The notes below the pieces were generated by a model. That model searched no databases and was not told the DNA's origin. It saw nothing but the letters and a program-made list of their open reading frames with translations. Both the position numbers and the translations under genes were made by a program. From NCBI RefSeq assembly GCF_900100275.1, contig NZ_FNET01000018.1:62001-126000 (forward strand): a DNA stretch of 64,000 nucleotides, in the 5' to 3' direction. The DNA is from Lentzea albidocapillata subsp. violacea. GTDB lineage: Bacteria > Actinomycetota > Actinomycetes > Mycobacteriales > Pseudonocardiaceae. Below, piece after piece: positions 28,638-37,815 of this stretch (its first letter is position 1; each line of letters opens with the position of its first letter).

Positions 28638-30775
28638 TTTTCCTCTTCTCCACGACGAACACCGATGCGCAGCAGGAACGCGCACGCCAGCAGGCCCAGC
28701 CCACCCGCGCCCATCGGCGCGGTCTCCACTCCGGCCGGTGCCATCCGCGGGATGCAGCCCGGTTTGCCGCCGCACTCGTCGAACGTGTACAGCACGTTGC
28801 GGGCCGCCGAGTCGACCTGCCCGGCGCCGGTCGCGGCGTAGGCGCGGACGACGATCGAGTTGCTGCCCTCCTCCACGTCGATCTGCGTCGTGGTGGCGTT
28901 GCACGGAATCCCGACCGCGTAGCCCTGCGTCCGGTTCACGACCTCACAGCGGCCGTTGTGGCTCGCCCAGTCCGCCGGTGGCGACATGCTGACCGTGCGC
29001 CTCGGCATCGTCCGGCCGCCAGAGACCCCGGTGATCACCACGGCACCCGCGGTCGGCAGCGAAGGCGGCGGCGGAGGAGGCGGTGGCGGCGGGGTGGTGG
29101 TCGTGACCGGGGGCGGCGGCGGAGGCGGCGGGGTGGTCGTAGTCGGCGGCGGAGTGTTGGGCGGAGGGGTGTTCGGCGGCGGAGTGACCGTGAACGCGGC
29201 CATGCCCGCGGCACCGGCCGCCGACGCCGTCGACGCGCGCACCGTCACGTCGAGCCTGCCACTCGAGCAGAAGGTGGAACCCGCGCACGGCACCGACAGC
29301 TCAGCCGAGGTGGAGGCCGACTGCGCCGACACCGAGCCGCCGCTGAACGAACCGGAGCCGGCGACGGTGTAGCCCACGATCGGATCGGTCGACACGGCCG
29401 CGGTCCAGCTCACCGTCACGACGAGAGCCGACGCGGTGCGCGACTTCTGCCGCACCGTCACCCCGGCGGGCGCGGCCGGAGCCGTGCCGCCGGCGGAGGG
29501 CGGCGGGGAGGGAGTCGTCGGCGGTGGTGAGACCTCGGTCGTCGGCCCGTTGCCGTTGCCGTTGTTGCGCGGCGGCCGCTGTGGCTCGTTCGGGTTCGGC
29601 GGCGGGGGCGGCGGCACGGACGGCGGCGGCGAGCGGTCCGGGTCCTTCACCGGGAGCTCGGGGCTGCGGATCGTCAGCGAGCGCGTCGCACCGTCCGCGT
29701 CGACCAGCACACCCGTGGACGAGCCCGGCACGTTCACGAACAACCGGCCGTCGTCGAACACGAGCTCGGGGTCGGCGCCACCGGACGTGCGGACGTCGTC
29801 GCCACCGCGGCTGCCACCCCGGTCGAGGATGATGACCTTGCCGGATCCCTTGCAGGGCACGTAGACCTTGTCGCGGAACACGGCGGGGCGCCCCGGCTTC
29901 GGGCAGCCCATCGCGCCGACGTCGACGCGCAGGACGTCGCGGCCGACGACCAGCACGACGACCGAGGACGACGGCACCGACGCGGGCACCAGGTCGATCG
30001 GCGAGGACTGCGCGGCGATCACCTCGGCGTCGGAGCGGTCGGTCGACGAGGCGACGTCCTCCCCCGTGCCGTCGCGCACGACGACACCGCCGTCGAGACC
30101 GATGAGCGTGACGCCCTGGTCGTGCGGCACGAGAACGGTACGGGGCCCGGCACCGGTGACCTGGCGCTGCGAGCGCTCCTCGAACCGTTCCTCGTCGTCC
30201 GACCAGTCGAGTGACCGCAACGTGCCGCCGTGGTCGACCAGCCACAGCACGCCGCGCTCGTCCACGACGGCGTCGGCGAGCGGCTGGCCCGCCTGCCAGG
30301 TCTGCCCGACGTCGGCCAGGGTCAGCGGGTCGGCGGTGTGCACGGTGCCGGTCGCGCGGTCGACGACGAACACCATCCCGTTCGACACCAGCACCTTGCT
30401 CGTCGCACCGGGCGGCGCCTGGCGGCGGCCGGAGGCGAGCAGGGTGGCCAGGTCGATGACGGTGATCTCGCCGGTGCGCCGGTTCAGGACGATCAGCCGC
30501 CCGTCCTCCTGCGCGATCTCCAGCTGCGAGTCGGGACCGCTGATCTGCAACCTCGTCTGCGGCTTGCCCGAACCAGGGTTGATCTGCACGACCTCACCGC
30601 GCTGGTCGTCGCCGAGCCAGGTGAGCCCGTCCGACACCGCGACCGACGTGCGGGAGATGCCCTGCCCGAGCGCGGCGCCCGCGAGCACCAGAACACCCAG
30701 CAGCGCGGCGACGAAGCTCGCCGATTCCCGCCCTCCACCGGAGATAATGCGTCTGATCCGGTGCCACCAAGACAT
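28634..30775 (-). CDS. large membrane/secreted FN3 and beta-propeller-like protein with proline-rich linkers
   Basis: A 713-residue protein. One N-terminal membrane helix (about 18-40) is followed by a beta-propeller-like region (repeats such as DGLTWLGDDQRGEV and DGRLIVLNRRTGEI). Then come a Pro/Asn linker (about 375-394), one FN3 domain, a second very Pro-rich linker (about 528-571), a Cys-containing beta domain and a C-terminal hydrophobic segment with a basic tail. The architecture is a long extracytoplasmic stalk anchored at one or both ends. The ATG 30775 has GGAGGG upstream. It heads the operon FN3-MoxR-DUF58-TgpA and may be the client or sensor of MoxR; that is inference. Confidence 0.85.
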   Translation of the reverse strand: MSWWHRIRRIISGGGRESASFVAALLGVLVLAGAALGQGISRTSVAVSDGLTWLGDDQRGEVVQINPGSGKPQTRLQISGPDSQLEIAQEDGRLIVLNRRTGEITVIDLATLLASGRRQAPPGATSKVLVSNGMVFVVDRATGTVHTADPLTLADVGQTWQAGQPLADAVVDERGVLWLVDHGGTLRSLDWSDDEERFEERSQRQVTGAGPRTVLVPHDQGVTLIGLDGGVVVRDGTGEDVASSTDRSDAEVIAAQSSPIDLVPASVPSSSVVVLVVGRDVLRVDVGAMGCPKPGRPAVFRDKVYVPCKGSGKVIILDRGGSRGGDDVRTSGGADPELVFDDGRLFVNVPGSSTGVLVDADGATRSLTIRSPELPVKDPDRSPPPSVPPPPPPNPNEPQRPPRNNGNGNGPTTEVSPPPTTPSPPPSAGGTAPAAPAGVTVRQKSRTASALVVTVSWTAAVSTDPIVGYTVAGSGSFSGGSVSAQSASTSAELSVPCAGSTFCSSGRLDVTVRASTASAAGAAGMAAFTVTPPPNTPPPNTPPPTTTTPPPPPPPPVTTTTPPPPPPPPPPSLPTAGAVVITGVSGGRTMPRRTVSMSPPADWASHNGRCEVVNRTQGYAVGIPCNATTTQIDVEEGSNSIVVRAYAATGAGQVDSAARNVLYTFDECGGKPGCIPRMAPAGVETAPMGAGGLGLLACAFLLRIGVRRGEEEK

Positions 30776-30962
30776 AACGCGCCCTCCCTCGCCCGCCGGG
30801 GATGCTAACCCCCGGCTCTGACAACTTCGGGCGGCGCATGGTTCCCGGTTCGCCCGGTCAGCCGGGTGGCAGACATCAGGAAGCGTAATGACGGGGTCTG
30901 ACAGTTCTGAAAACCGAATGGCGCTCCCCCGAACCGACCAACGCGTAAGGCAGAGTGGACGC

Positions 30963-31607
30963 ATGGAGATCCCCGGCATGGGACTTGCCAGGCAGGCGCT
31001 CGACACCGCCCTCGGCACGACGGTGGCCGTCGCGGCCGTTCCGGCCCGCGTGCTGAGCCTGCTCGGCGAGGTCGAACAGCTCGTCCGCAAGGTCAACGGC
31101 ACGATCGACTCCGTCGACGGCATCGTCGCGCGGGCCGGCGAGCTGGTGGACCGCACGGCCGATGTCGTGGCGGACGCGGAGAAGGCCGTCGACGAGGTCC
31201 GCGCGATCACGGCGAGCGCGAGTGACGTCGCCGGACGGGCCGGGCTGGTCGTCACGACGGCCGGCCACACCGCGCACACGGTCAACGAGCTGATCGCCAT
31301 GTACGAGCCGCTCGCCAAGCAGGCCCAGCCGCTCGCGAAGCGGTTCGTGGACGAGCTCTCCCCGCACGAGGTCGAGGCCGCGATCAAGCTGGTCGACGAG
31401 CTGCCGGTGCTGACCGAGCACCTGATCAGCGACATCCTGCCGATCCTCGCGACCCTGGACAGGGTGGGTCCCGAGGTGCACCAGCTGCTCGAGGTCACGA
31501 GCGACATGCGCCAGGCGATCCTCGGCATCCCCGGCTTCGCGTTCATGCGCCGCCGCGGCGAGAAAAAAGACGGGGAGGACGGTGTGAAGGCGGTCGATGG
31601 CGGGTAG
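30963..31607 (+). CDS. helical apolipoprotein-like protein of unknown function
   Basis: A 214-residue protein, almost entirely alpha-helical. Heptad-like stretches (about 35-110) rich in Val/Asp/Ala suggest a coiled coil similar to DUF948-type proteins (VNGTIDSVDGIVARAGELVD). A charged tail (RRRGEKKDGEDG) closes it. There is no signal peptide; an N-terminal hydrophobic stretch (about 9-30) might be membrane-associated. Similar proteins are common in actinomycetes without a known role. ATG 30963 is chosen because the sequence composition becomes protein-like there; starts further upstream add Arg/Gln-rich sequence. Confidence 0.7.
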   Translation: MEIPGMGLARQALDTALGTTVAVAAVPARVLSLLGEVEQLVRKVNGTIDSVDGIVARAGELVDRTADVVADAEKAVDEVRAITASASDVAGRAGLVVTTAGHTAHTVNELIAMYEPLAKQAQPLAKRFVDELSPHEVEAAIKLVDELPVLTEHLISDILPILATLDRVGPEVHQLLEVTSDMRQAILGIPGFAFMRRRGEKKDGEDGVKAVDGG

Positions 31608-31616
31608 TCCGCCCGA

Positions 31617-31883
31617 ATGACCGCTGACTCGCGCGACGATCAACTGACCTGGTGGCTGCTGACCAGCGTGTTCGGCCTGCTCGCCGCGATCAACGGCGCC
31701 CTGGCCGTCACGGAGAGAACGACCTGGCCCTACGCGCTCGCGGCGTTACTTCTCGCCGCGAGCGCGTGGAGTGCCAGACAGGCGCTCAGACCTTCCCCGT
31801 CGTCTGGTGTGTCAGGTTCGACGGCGACCCGAACCGGAACGCCCGCACCCGGTAGGTCGCGGTCTTCTCGTCTGGAAGTGTGA
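31617..31883 (+). CDS. small two-helix membrane protein
   Basis: An 88-residue protein with two clear hydrophobic helices (about 11-31 and 37-56) and then a Ser/Arg-rich tail. The tail overlaps the convergent lipoprotein gene by 98 bp, so the last 30 residues may not be conserved. It follows the helical protein gene by 9 bp and could be its partner. No family was recognised. Confidence 0.55.
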   Translation: MTADSRDDQLTWWLLTSVFGLLAAINGALAVTERTTWPYALAALLLAASAWSARQALRPSPSSGVSGSTATRTGTPAPGRSRSSRLEV

Positions 31884-32457
31884 TCACCCCGTACGAGGTG
31901 GTGTCCGGATCGAGCTGCACGGCGACGCGGTAGTCCGCCGCACCCGCGGGCCTGACCTCGATCAGGTAGCCGTCCTCGTCCGACGCCCGGTCCTGCCAGG
32001 TGAACAGGATCCCGTTGGCGTGTTTCACCTCCGCCTTCAGCTCCACCGCCGCCGCCTCGGGTGAGGCCACCGGCGCCTTGCCCCCGCCGGCCTTGACCGG
32101 CGCGGTCCAGTCCGGCCCCTCGATCTCCGGCACCTCGTCGCCAGGGGGCAGCGTGACGTCCACAGTGGCCGAGGCAGGCCCGGTGTACGGCCGGACCCGG
32201 TAGTAGAACTCGGTTTCCGGGATCAGGTCCGGATGCTCGTAGGTGTTCTTCGCCGGTGTGGCGAACTCCAGGATCGTGTACTCGCCGTCCCGGGTGTTCG
32301 CGTACTCGACGACCTGTCCGGCCGACCCCGCCTCCGGACGCCAGTGCAGCGTCACGTCGATCGGCGAGGTCAGCTCGGACGTCAGCACGGGGTCCTGCTG
32401 TTCCTGGCCACAGGCAGCCAGAAACAGCAGGAGCACCACTGCCAAGCGACAGCTCAC
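31786..32457 (-). CDS. lipoprotein with two fibronectin-III-like domains
   Basis: A 223-residue exported lipoprotein. The signal peptide ends FLAAC (Cys16). Two FN3-like beta domains follow (about 28-105 and 125-215), recognised by VEYANTRDGEYT, FYYRVRPYT and YLIEVRPAG, TYRVRAFRF. GTG 32457 overlaps the stop of the upstream secreted beta-sandwich protein (GTGA), so the two are translated together. FN3 domains in soil bacteria often link or present carbohydrate-active modules. Its ligand is unknown. Confidence 0.8.
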   Translation of the reverse strand: MSCRLAVVLLLFLAACGQEQQDPVLTSELTSPIDVTLHWRPEAGSAGQVVEYANTRDGEYTILEFATPAKNTYEHPDLIPETEFYYRVRPYTGPASATVDVTLPPGDEVPEIEGPDWTAPVKAGGGKAPVASPEAAAVELKAEVKHANGILFTWQDRASDEDGYLIEVRPAGAADYRVAVQLDPDTTSYGVITLPDEKTATYRVRAFRFGSPSNLTHQTTGKV

Positions 32458-33056
32458 TTGCGCCAGAACCGGATGTTGCTCCAGGTGACCGTGGCAGGGC
32501 CTTGGCCGCTGGCGGTCCGGTATGCGCCGAACTTGTCGTAGAAGCTCGTACCCGAGCTCGCGTAGGTGTGCGCACGCGAGCCGTTGATGTACGTGCGGTG
32601 TTCCGTGGCCGTGTTGTGCACGGTGTTCACGCGCACGGTCGCCCCCACGGTCGCGCCGGTGGCGATGGTGGTGCCCCCGTGCACGGCGTAGAGCCGGCCG
32701 CCGCGTTCCACGGCAAGCATCCAGAACGGCCCCGCCGTGGGGCCCTGCCGGAACGTCTGCTTGAGACTGATGCGGGTGCCGCCGAGACTCGTGATCCGGA
32801 AGCTCCCCTCGAACTGGCGCGTGCCGCCGGTGTAAGTGGCGTAACGCCGCTCGGCACGCTGGTCACCGCTCGCGGTGGAGCAGGTGAGTCGGAACGTCAG
32901 GTTGCTGACGTCGCCACAGCCGCGTTCCTGAACGGTGAACGACGGCGAGTAGCTGGTCCACGGACCCGTCTCGACCTGAGCCTGTGCCGGTGAGACCGAC
33001 ACGAGCAGACCGGTCGCCAGCGCGATCCCCGCGACGTTGCGGAGTCGTTTGGACAT
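32454..33056 (-). CDS. secreted beta-jelly-roll protein (PL7-like fold)
   Basis: A 200-residue secreted protein with signal cleavage expected after SPAQA (residue 26). The remaining sequence is beta-rich and ends YDKFGAYRTASGQGPATVTW, reminiscent of polysaccharide lyase family 7 and related jelly rolls; RAERRY sits where such lyases carry R-x-E-x-R. The usual catalytic QIH strand reads KQTF here, so lyase activity is doubtful and a binding role is possible. Two Cys (in GCGD and LTCS) could pair. It is coupled to the FN3 lipoprotein downstream and divergent from a LysR gene. Confidence 0.65.
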   Translation of the reverse strand: MSKRLRNVAGIALATGLLVSVSPAQAQVETGPWTSYSPSFTVQERGCGDVSNLTFRLTCSTASGDQRAERRYATYTGGTRQFEGSFRITSLGGTRISLKQTFRQGPTAGPFWMLAVERGGRLYAVHGGTTIATGATVGATVRVNTVHNTATEHRTYINGSRAHTYASSGTSFYDKFGAYRTASGQGPATVTWSNIRFWRK

Positions 33057-33136
33057 ACCGATACCTCCTCAAAGCGTGCTGAGGACAGCACGATTTCTCA
33101 GGGGGCGGTATCGGGAGCGTAGCCGATAATGATCGG

Positions 33137-34024
33137 ATGTTCGACCTCCATCGGCTGCGACTGCTGCGAGAGCTCTCCCAGCGGGGGACGCTCGCCGCCG
33201 TCGCGCAGGCGCTGAACTACAGCCCGCCGTCGGTGTCGCAGCAGCTCTCACTGCTGGAGACCGAGGTCGGGGTGCCCCTGCTGGAGCCGGTCGGGCGGCG
33301 GGTGAAGCTCACCCCGCAGGCCGAGATCCTGGTGCGGCACACCGAAGAGGTACTTGCCCGGCTGGACCAGGCCGAGTCGGAGGTCGCCGCGTCGCTGCAC
33401 GAGATCACCGGCACGCTGCGGGTCGCGACGTTCCAGACGGCGGCGCTGGCGTTGATCCCGGCGACGCTGGCCCGGATGAGGGACGAGCACCCGTCACTGC
33501 GCATCGAGTTCCAGGTGCTCGACCCGGCGGAAGCGCTTTCCGCGTTGCACGCCAGGGACTTCGACCTCGTGTTCGTGGAGGAGTGGCCGGACCAGCCGGA
33601 GGCCAGGTTCACCGGGCTGGAGTACCGGGAGCTGTGCCGGGACCCGATCCGGCTGGCCGTCCCGCGTGGACTGCCGGTCGAGGAGATCGGCTCGTACCCG
33701 TGGATCATGGAGACCGCCGGTTTCCCGCAGCGGATCTTCAACGTGAACTGGTGCCGCCACAACGGCTTCGAGCCGGACGTGCGCTTCTCCTCGACCGACG
33801 TGCTGGTGAAGCTGCGGTTCGTGGAACGGGGTCTCGCGGTCGCGTTGCTGCCGGACCTCATCTGGTACGACCGCGAGATCACCGTCGACGTGCACGAACT
33901 GCCGATGCCGATGTCCCGGCTGCTGTTCACTGCGGCACGGGCAGGACGAGGTCAGCATCCCGCTGTGCGGGCGTTCCGCGAGGCGCTGGCGCTTTCCGTA
34001 GCGCCGCTCCGACCCCAGCCGTGA
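33137..34024 (+). CDS. LysR family transcriptional regulator
   Basis: A 295-residue LysR regulator. The N-terminal winged HTH (LRLLRELSQRGTLAAVAQAL, NYSPPSVSQQLSLLE) is followed by a periplasmic-binding-like effector domain. It is divergent from the secreted jelly-roll gene (80 bp) and convergent with an EamA exporter whose 3' end overlaps it by 98 bp. LysR/EamA pairs often control metabolite or amino-acid efflux, so the exporter is a plausible target. Confidence 0.93.
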   Translation: MFDLHRLRLLRELSQRGTLAAVAQALNYSPPSVSQQLSLLETEVGVPLLEPVGRRVKLTPQAEILVRHTEEVLARLDQAESEVAASLHEITGTLRVATFQTAALALIPATLARMRDEHPSLRIEFQVLDPAEALSALHARDFDLVFVEEWPDQPEARFTGLEYRELCRDPIRLAVPRGLPVEEIGSYPWIMETAGFPQRIFNVNWCRHNGFEPDVRFSSTDVLVKLRFVERGLAVALLPDLIWYDREITVDVHELPMPMSRLLFTAARAGRGQHPAVRAFREALALSVAPLRPQP

Positions 34025-34790
34025 TCACCAGCGCCATGCCGCCCAACGAGATCACGCTCAGGTGCTGGCCGAGCAGCAGCGCCCCGGCGAGCGCCGCCGC
34101 GGCGGGTTCGAGCGCGAGCACCACGCCGAACGTGCTGGCCTCCAGCGTCCTGAGCGCCTTGATCTCCAGCGCGTACGGGATCGCGGACGCCAGCAGCGCC
34201 ACCAGCGTGCCCAGCAGCAGGATCTTCGGTTCGAACAACGTGGCGCCGGCCGCCGACAGCCCGTACGGCAGGGTGAGCGCGGCCGCGATCAGGCTGGCCC
34301 CCGCGAGGCCGCCGATGCCGAGCCCCGCGGTCGCGACCTTGCGACCGGCCAGCACGTAACAGGCCCAGAACGCGGCCGCGAACAACGCGAGCGCCACCCC
34401 GACGAGGTCCAGGTGCGCGCCGGTGTACTCGCGGACGCCGAGCACGACGATGCCTGCGAGCGCCAGCCCGACCCACACGAAGTCCCTGGGCCGCCTGCTC
34501 AGGACCGCCGCGAGCCCGAGCGGCCCGAGGAACTCGATCGTCACCGCCACGCCGAGCGGGATCCGGTCGAGCGCGAGGTAGAACGTGCCGTTCATGCCGG
34601 CCAGGGTCAGCCCGAGGACGATCGTCTCCTGCCGGATCTTCGGCCTGGCGATCACGGCCAGCATCAGGGCCGCGATGCCGAGCCGCAGCGCCGTGGCACC
34701 CGGCGCGCCGATCTGGCCGAAGAGCTGGCTCGCGAACGCCGCGCCGAACTGCAGTGAGATGACCGAGCCGAGGACCAGGAAGACCGCCAT
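33927..34790 (-). CDS. EamA/RhtA-type exporter
   Basis: A 287-residue integral membrane protein with ten hydrophobic helices and two EamA repeats (LRLGIAALMLAVIARP in the first, LGGMALVITAGVGAA at the end of the second). RhtA-like members export threonine, homoserine or related metabolites. The 3' end overlaps the convergent LysR gene by 98 bp. The C-terminal 25 residues, which fall in that overlap, are non-hydrophobic and could be variable. Confidence 0.9.
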   Translation of the reverse strand: MAVFLVLGSVISLQFGAAFASQLFGQIGAPGATALRLGIAALMLAVIARPKIRQETIVLGLTLAGMNGTFYLALDRIPLGVAVTIEFLGPLGLAAVLSRRPRDFVWVGLALAGIVVLGVREYTGAHLDLVGVALALFAAAFWACYVLAGRKVATAGLGIGGLAGASLIAAALTLPYGLSAAGATLFEPKILLLGTLVALLASAIPYALEIKALRTLEASTFGVVLALEPAAAALAGALLLGQHLSVISLGGMALVITAGVGAALRKAPAPRGTPAQRDADLVLPVPQ

Positions 34791-34883
34791 GCGCTCAGTC
34801 TCGGTTCCGAGATCTATTCAGTACAGCGAACGTCTGCGAGCGATATCGTTCGGTTTTTCCGAACATTTAGACTGGCCGGTGCG

Positions 34884-35792
34884 ATGAGACGCAAACCCTC
34901 CTCCCCTCTCCCCCAGCGCAACGGCCTGGACGCGGCCCGGCTGAAGCTGCCCTCCGAGGGCGCCTGGCCGTCGTTGCGCGAGCACCTCGTGGAACGCCTG
35001 CCGCGGGTGGCCGCCGAGCGCATCGACGAGATGCTGGCCGAGGAACGGATCTGGGGTGTCGCCGGCCCGCTGGGCGTCGACACGCCGTTCGTGCCGGACT
35101 CCTACATCTGGTTCCACCGCGACCTGCCGGTGGAGGTGCCGGTGCCGTTCGAGGTCGGCGTGGTCCACCAGGACGACGACATCGTGGTCGCCGACAAGCC
35201 GCACTTCCTCGCGACGATCCCGCGCGGCGCGCACATCATGCAGACCGCGCTCGTGAAACTCCGCGAGTCGCTGGGCCTGCCGGACCTCTCGCCCGCGCAC
35301 CGGCTGGACCGCGTCACGGCCGGGCTGGTGCTGTTCGTGGTGCGCCGCGAGCTGCGCGGCAAGTACCAGACGATGTTCCGCGACCGGTTGGTGCGCAAGG
35401 AGTACGAGGCGATCGCGCCGTACGACCCGGCGCTGGAACTCCCGCGCGTGGTGCGTTCCCGGATCATCAAGGAACGGGGCATCATCACCGCGTTCGAGGT
35501 CGACGGCGAGCCCAACGCGGAGACGCAGGTGTCTCTTGTGGAGCGTCGCGGGGCGCTGGGCCGCTACCACCTCAAGCCGTTGACCGGCCGCACCCACCAG
35601 CTGCGCCTGCACATGTCCGGGCTCGGCGTGCCGATCGTGAACGACGACTTCTACCCGGTGCTGCGGGACCGTCCGCTCGACGACTTCTCCTCGCCGCTGC
35701 AGCTGCTCGCCCACACGCTGTCCTTCGTGGACCCGGTGTCGGGCATCGACCGGTCGTTCACCTCGGGGTTGAAGCTGTCCGCCTGGTCATGA
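34884..35792 (+). CDS. RluA family RNA pseudouridine synthase
   Basis: A 302-residue synthase converting uridine to pseudouridine in RNA. The catalytic Asp142 lies in HRLDRVTAG, with the binding motif KPLTGRTHQLRLHM. The N-terminal region (about 1-85) is an actinobacterial extension rather than a clear S4 domain. The length and the VVADKPHFLATIP segment fit the RluA-like group present in most actinomycetes. The RNA target is not predictable. Its end overlaps the convergent APH-like gene by 6 bp. Confidence 0.93.
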   Translation: MRRKPSSPLPQRNGLDAARLKLPSEGAWPSLREHLVERLPRVAAERIDEMLAEERIWGVAGPLGVDTPFVPDSYIWFHRDLPVEVPVPFEVGVVHQDDDIVVADKPHFLATIPRGAHIMQTALVKLRESLGLPDLSPAHRLDRVTAGLVLFVVRRELRGKYQTMFRDRLVRKEYEAIAPYDPALELPRVVRSRIIKERGIITAFEVDGEPNAETQVSLVERRGALGRYHLKPLTGRTHQLRLHMSGLGVPIVNDDFYPVLRDRPLDDFSSPLQLLAHTLSFVDPVSGIDRSFTSGLKLSAWS

Positions 35793-36680
35793 GACGTGCG
35801 TGCGCCGGGTCGCGATCGGCTGCGGCTCCCACACCTGGTTCATCCGGTCGAGCAGCCGCCGCGCCAGCGCGCTCATCTCCGGGTGGGTCTCGGTGAACGC
35901 CGCCACCACGCGCGCCCGGAACATCAGCCGGCCGCGCGCCGTCGTGCTGTACCAGAACCAGTCCTCGTCGACGACCCTGGCGAGGTGGTCGGTGCCGTCC
36001 CGCTCGGCGCGCTGCACCAGCGCGTCGCCGTTCACGAACCACCGCACGCACGCGTCCTCGAGCCCGGCGGTGAAGCCGCGTTCCTCGAAGTAGGCCTGTT
36101 CCGCCGCCTCGCGCAGTTCGCGGGGCGTCTCGGAAACCGTGGCACAGGTGGGGAATCCCATGCGGAGGTAGACGACCTCGGTCAGCCCGTCACCGAGCGC
36201 CGCGCCTTCGAAGTCGACGAACCGCGCGCCCCGCGGCGAGTACATGTCGTTGCCGGGACACGGATCGCCGTGCACCAGGTCGAACTTCCCGGTGTCCGCG
36301 AACGCGAGTTCGTCCTCCGCGCCGCCGATCTCCACCTCCATCGCGCGCACGAACCGCAGGAACGGAACAGGGTCCGGCACCTGCTGACGCGGCAGCAGTC
36401 CGGCGTGCTGCGGCCCGGTGGCCATGTGCAGACGGGCGAGGCCGCAGGCGTAGTCGACCACCCAGTCCTCCTCGAACGGGTCGGAGCGCAGCCGTTCGAG
36501 CACCATGGTCCGTTTCTCGTGGTCGACGTCGAGGACGCGCGGCACGACGCCGGTGTGCTCGGCCAGCCTCAGCGCGGTGACCTCACGGTCGAACGCCACC
36601 TGATCGCCGACCACCTGCTTGATGATCCGGTCGCCGTCCGCCCACACCCGAGACCGGTCACCGCTCTGAAGACGTTCCAC
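35787..36680 (-). CDS. APH/ChoK-like phosphotransferase
   Basis: A 297-residue protein of the aminoglycoside phosphotransferase/choline kinase fold. The catalytic loop LVHGDPCPGND (about 135-145) and the metal site FVDFEGA are visible. An N-terminal lobe with IIKQVVGDQ supplies the ATP lysine. The substrate cannot be read from sequence; many such genes in soil actinomycetes are not antibiotic-resistance enzymes. It is transcribed alone and convergent with the pseudouridine synthase. Confidence 0.82.
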   Translation of the reverse strand: MERLQSGDRSRVWADGDRIIKQVVGDQVAFDREVTALRLAEHTGVVPRVLDVDHEKRTMVLERLRSDPFEEDWVVDYACGLARLHMATGPQHAGLLPRQQVPDPVPFLRFVRAMEVEIGGAEDELAFADTGKFDLVHGDPCPGNDMYSPRGARFVDFEGAALGDGLTEVVYLRMGFPTCATVSETPRELREAAEQAYFEERGFTAGLEDACVRWFVNGDALVQRAERDGTDHLARVVDEDWFWYSTTARGRLMFRARVVAAFTETHPEMSALARRLLDRMNQVWEPQPIATRRTHVS

Positions 36681-36747
36681 AGGTCAACTATTCCACAGCC
36701 GCGGAGAATTCTGTAACAATGGCGTTTACGCGCGCGAGTCCACGATC

Positions 36748-37815
36748 GTGCAGAACCAGGGAACGGGACTGGAGCGATTACCGTCGCTGACCGGCTTGCG
36801 ATTCGTCGCCGCGTTCGTCGTGTTCGGATTCCACCTCGACGCGGCCGGTCTCTGGCCGTATCCGGACGTGCCGTTCCGGCAGGGCGCCACCGGCGTCAGC
36901 TTCTTCTTCATCCTGTCCGGGTTCGTGCTCACCTGGTCCGCGAAACCGGACACCGGACCGGTCACCGTCTGGCGGCGCCGGGCAGCGAAGATCTTCCCCA
37001 ACCACCTCGCGACCTGGGTCATCGTGCTGGTCGCGGGCGCCGCGGTGACCCCGGCGGCCGCCCTGGCGAACCTGTCGCTCACGCAGGCCTGGTTCCCCGG
37101 CGAAAGCGTCTACTTCGGCCTGAACACACCCGCCTGGTCATTGTCGTGCGAATTGGCGTTCTACCTCGCATTCCCACTTCTGATCAAGTGGCGGATGAGG
37201 CGGCCATGGGTCATCGCGGGCACAGCGGTGATCGCGATTCTGACGGTTCCGGTCGTCGCACTGTCAATGCCAGGCGCGATCGAATACTGGTTCGTCTTCG
37301 TCTTCCCGCCGGTGCGCGCGCTGGAGTTCATATTGGGAATGGCAATGGCCCGAGTGGTCCAGCAAAGGAAATGGATCGGAGTAGGACTCTGGCCCGCGAG
37401 TGCGCTGTTCGTGGTCGCGTACGTCGGCTCGTGGTACCTGCCGGCGTCGTTCCCGTACGTCGCGGGCACCGTCATCCCGCTGGCGCTGCTGATCCCGGCC
37501 GCCGCGGTCGCCGACCTCACCGGCAGGTGGTCGCCGTGGCGCTCGAAGTGGATGGTGTGGCTGGGCACCGTGTCGTTCGCGTTCTACATGGTCCACCAGA
37601 TCGTCATCCGGGTGAGCGAGAAGCTCCTCGACGTGCACGCGTACCCGCTGCTCTCGGCGCTCGGCATGTTCGTGGTGTCGATGCTCGGGGCGTGGCTGCT
37701 GTACCGGCTGGTCGAGGTGCCCGCGGAACGGTTCGTCCGCGGGACACCCCGACCGGCTCGGATCAGGCGAGCGTCAACGCGTACAGCTCCACCCGCGGAT
37801 CATCGGGCAGCGTGA
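36748..37815 (+). CDS. acyltransferase 3 family membrane protein
   Basis: A 355-residue O-acyltransferase-like protein with about ten membrane helices. It has the typical start LTGLRFVAAFVVFGFHLDA (His at the head of the first helix), FFILSGFVLTW and an R-rich loop VWRRRAAKIFP. Family members acetylate sugars of antibiotics, exopolysaccharide or peptidoglycan. GTG 36748 is used. The last 53 bp overlap the convergent GH92 gene; the Arg/Pro-rich tail there may not matter. The upstream 67 bp are AT-richer than surroundings. Confidence 0.88.
   Translation: MQNQGTGLERLPSLTGLRFVAAFVVFGFHLDAAGLWPYPDVPFRQGATGVSFFFILSGFVLTWSAKPDTGPVTVWRRRAAKIFPNHLATWVIVLVAGAAVTPAAALANLSLTQAWFPGESVYFGLNTPAWSLSCELAFYLAFPLLIKWRMRRPWVIAGTAVIAILTVPVVALSMPGAIEYWFVFVFPPVRALEFILGMAMARVVQQRKWIGVGLWPASALFVVAYVGSWYLPASFPYVAGTVIPLALLIPAAAVADLTGRWSPWRSKWMVWLGTVSFAFYMVHQIVIRVSEKLLDVHAYPLLSALGMFVVSMLGAWLLYRLVEVPAERFVRGTPRPARIRRASTRTAPPADHRAA

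Noticed and set aside
29060-29200. GC-rich repeat tract as a possible minisatellite
   Set aside because: It encodes the Pro/Thr-rich linker of the FN3 protein in frame; ordinary coding repeat.
31786-34024. Two convergent overlaps of exactly 98 bp (31786-31883 and 33927-34024)
   Set aside because: The sequences are unrelated; the equal length appears coincidental.
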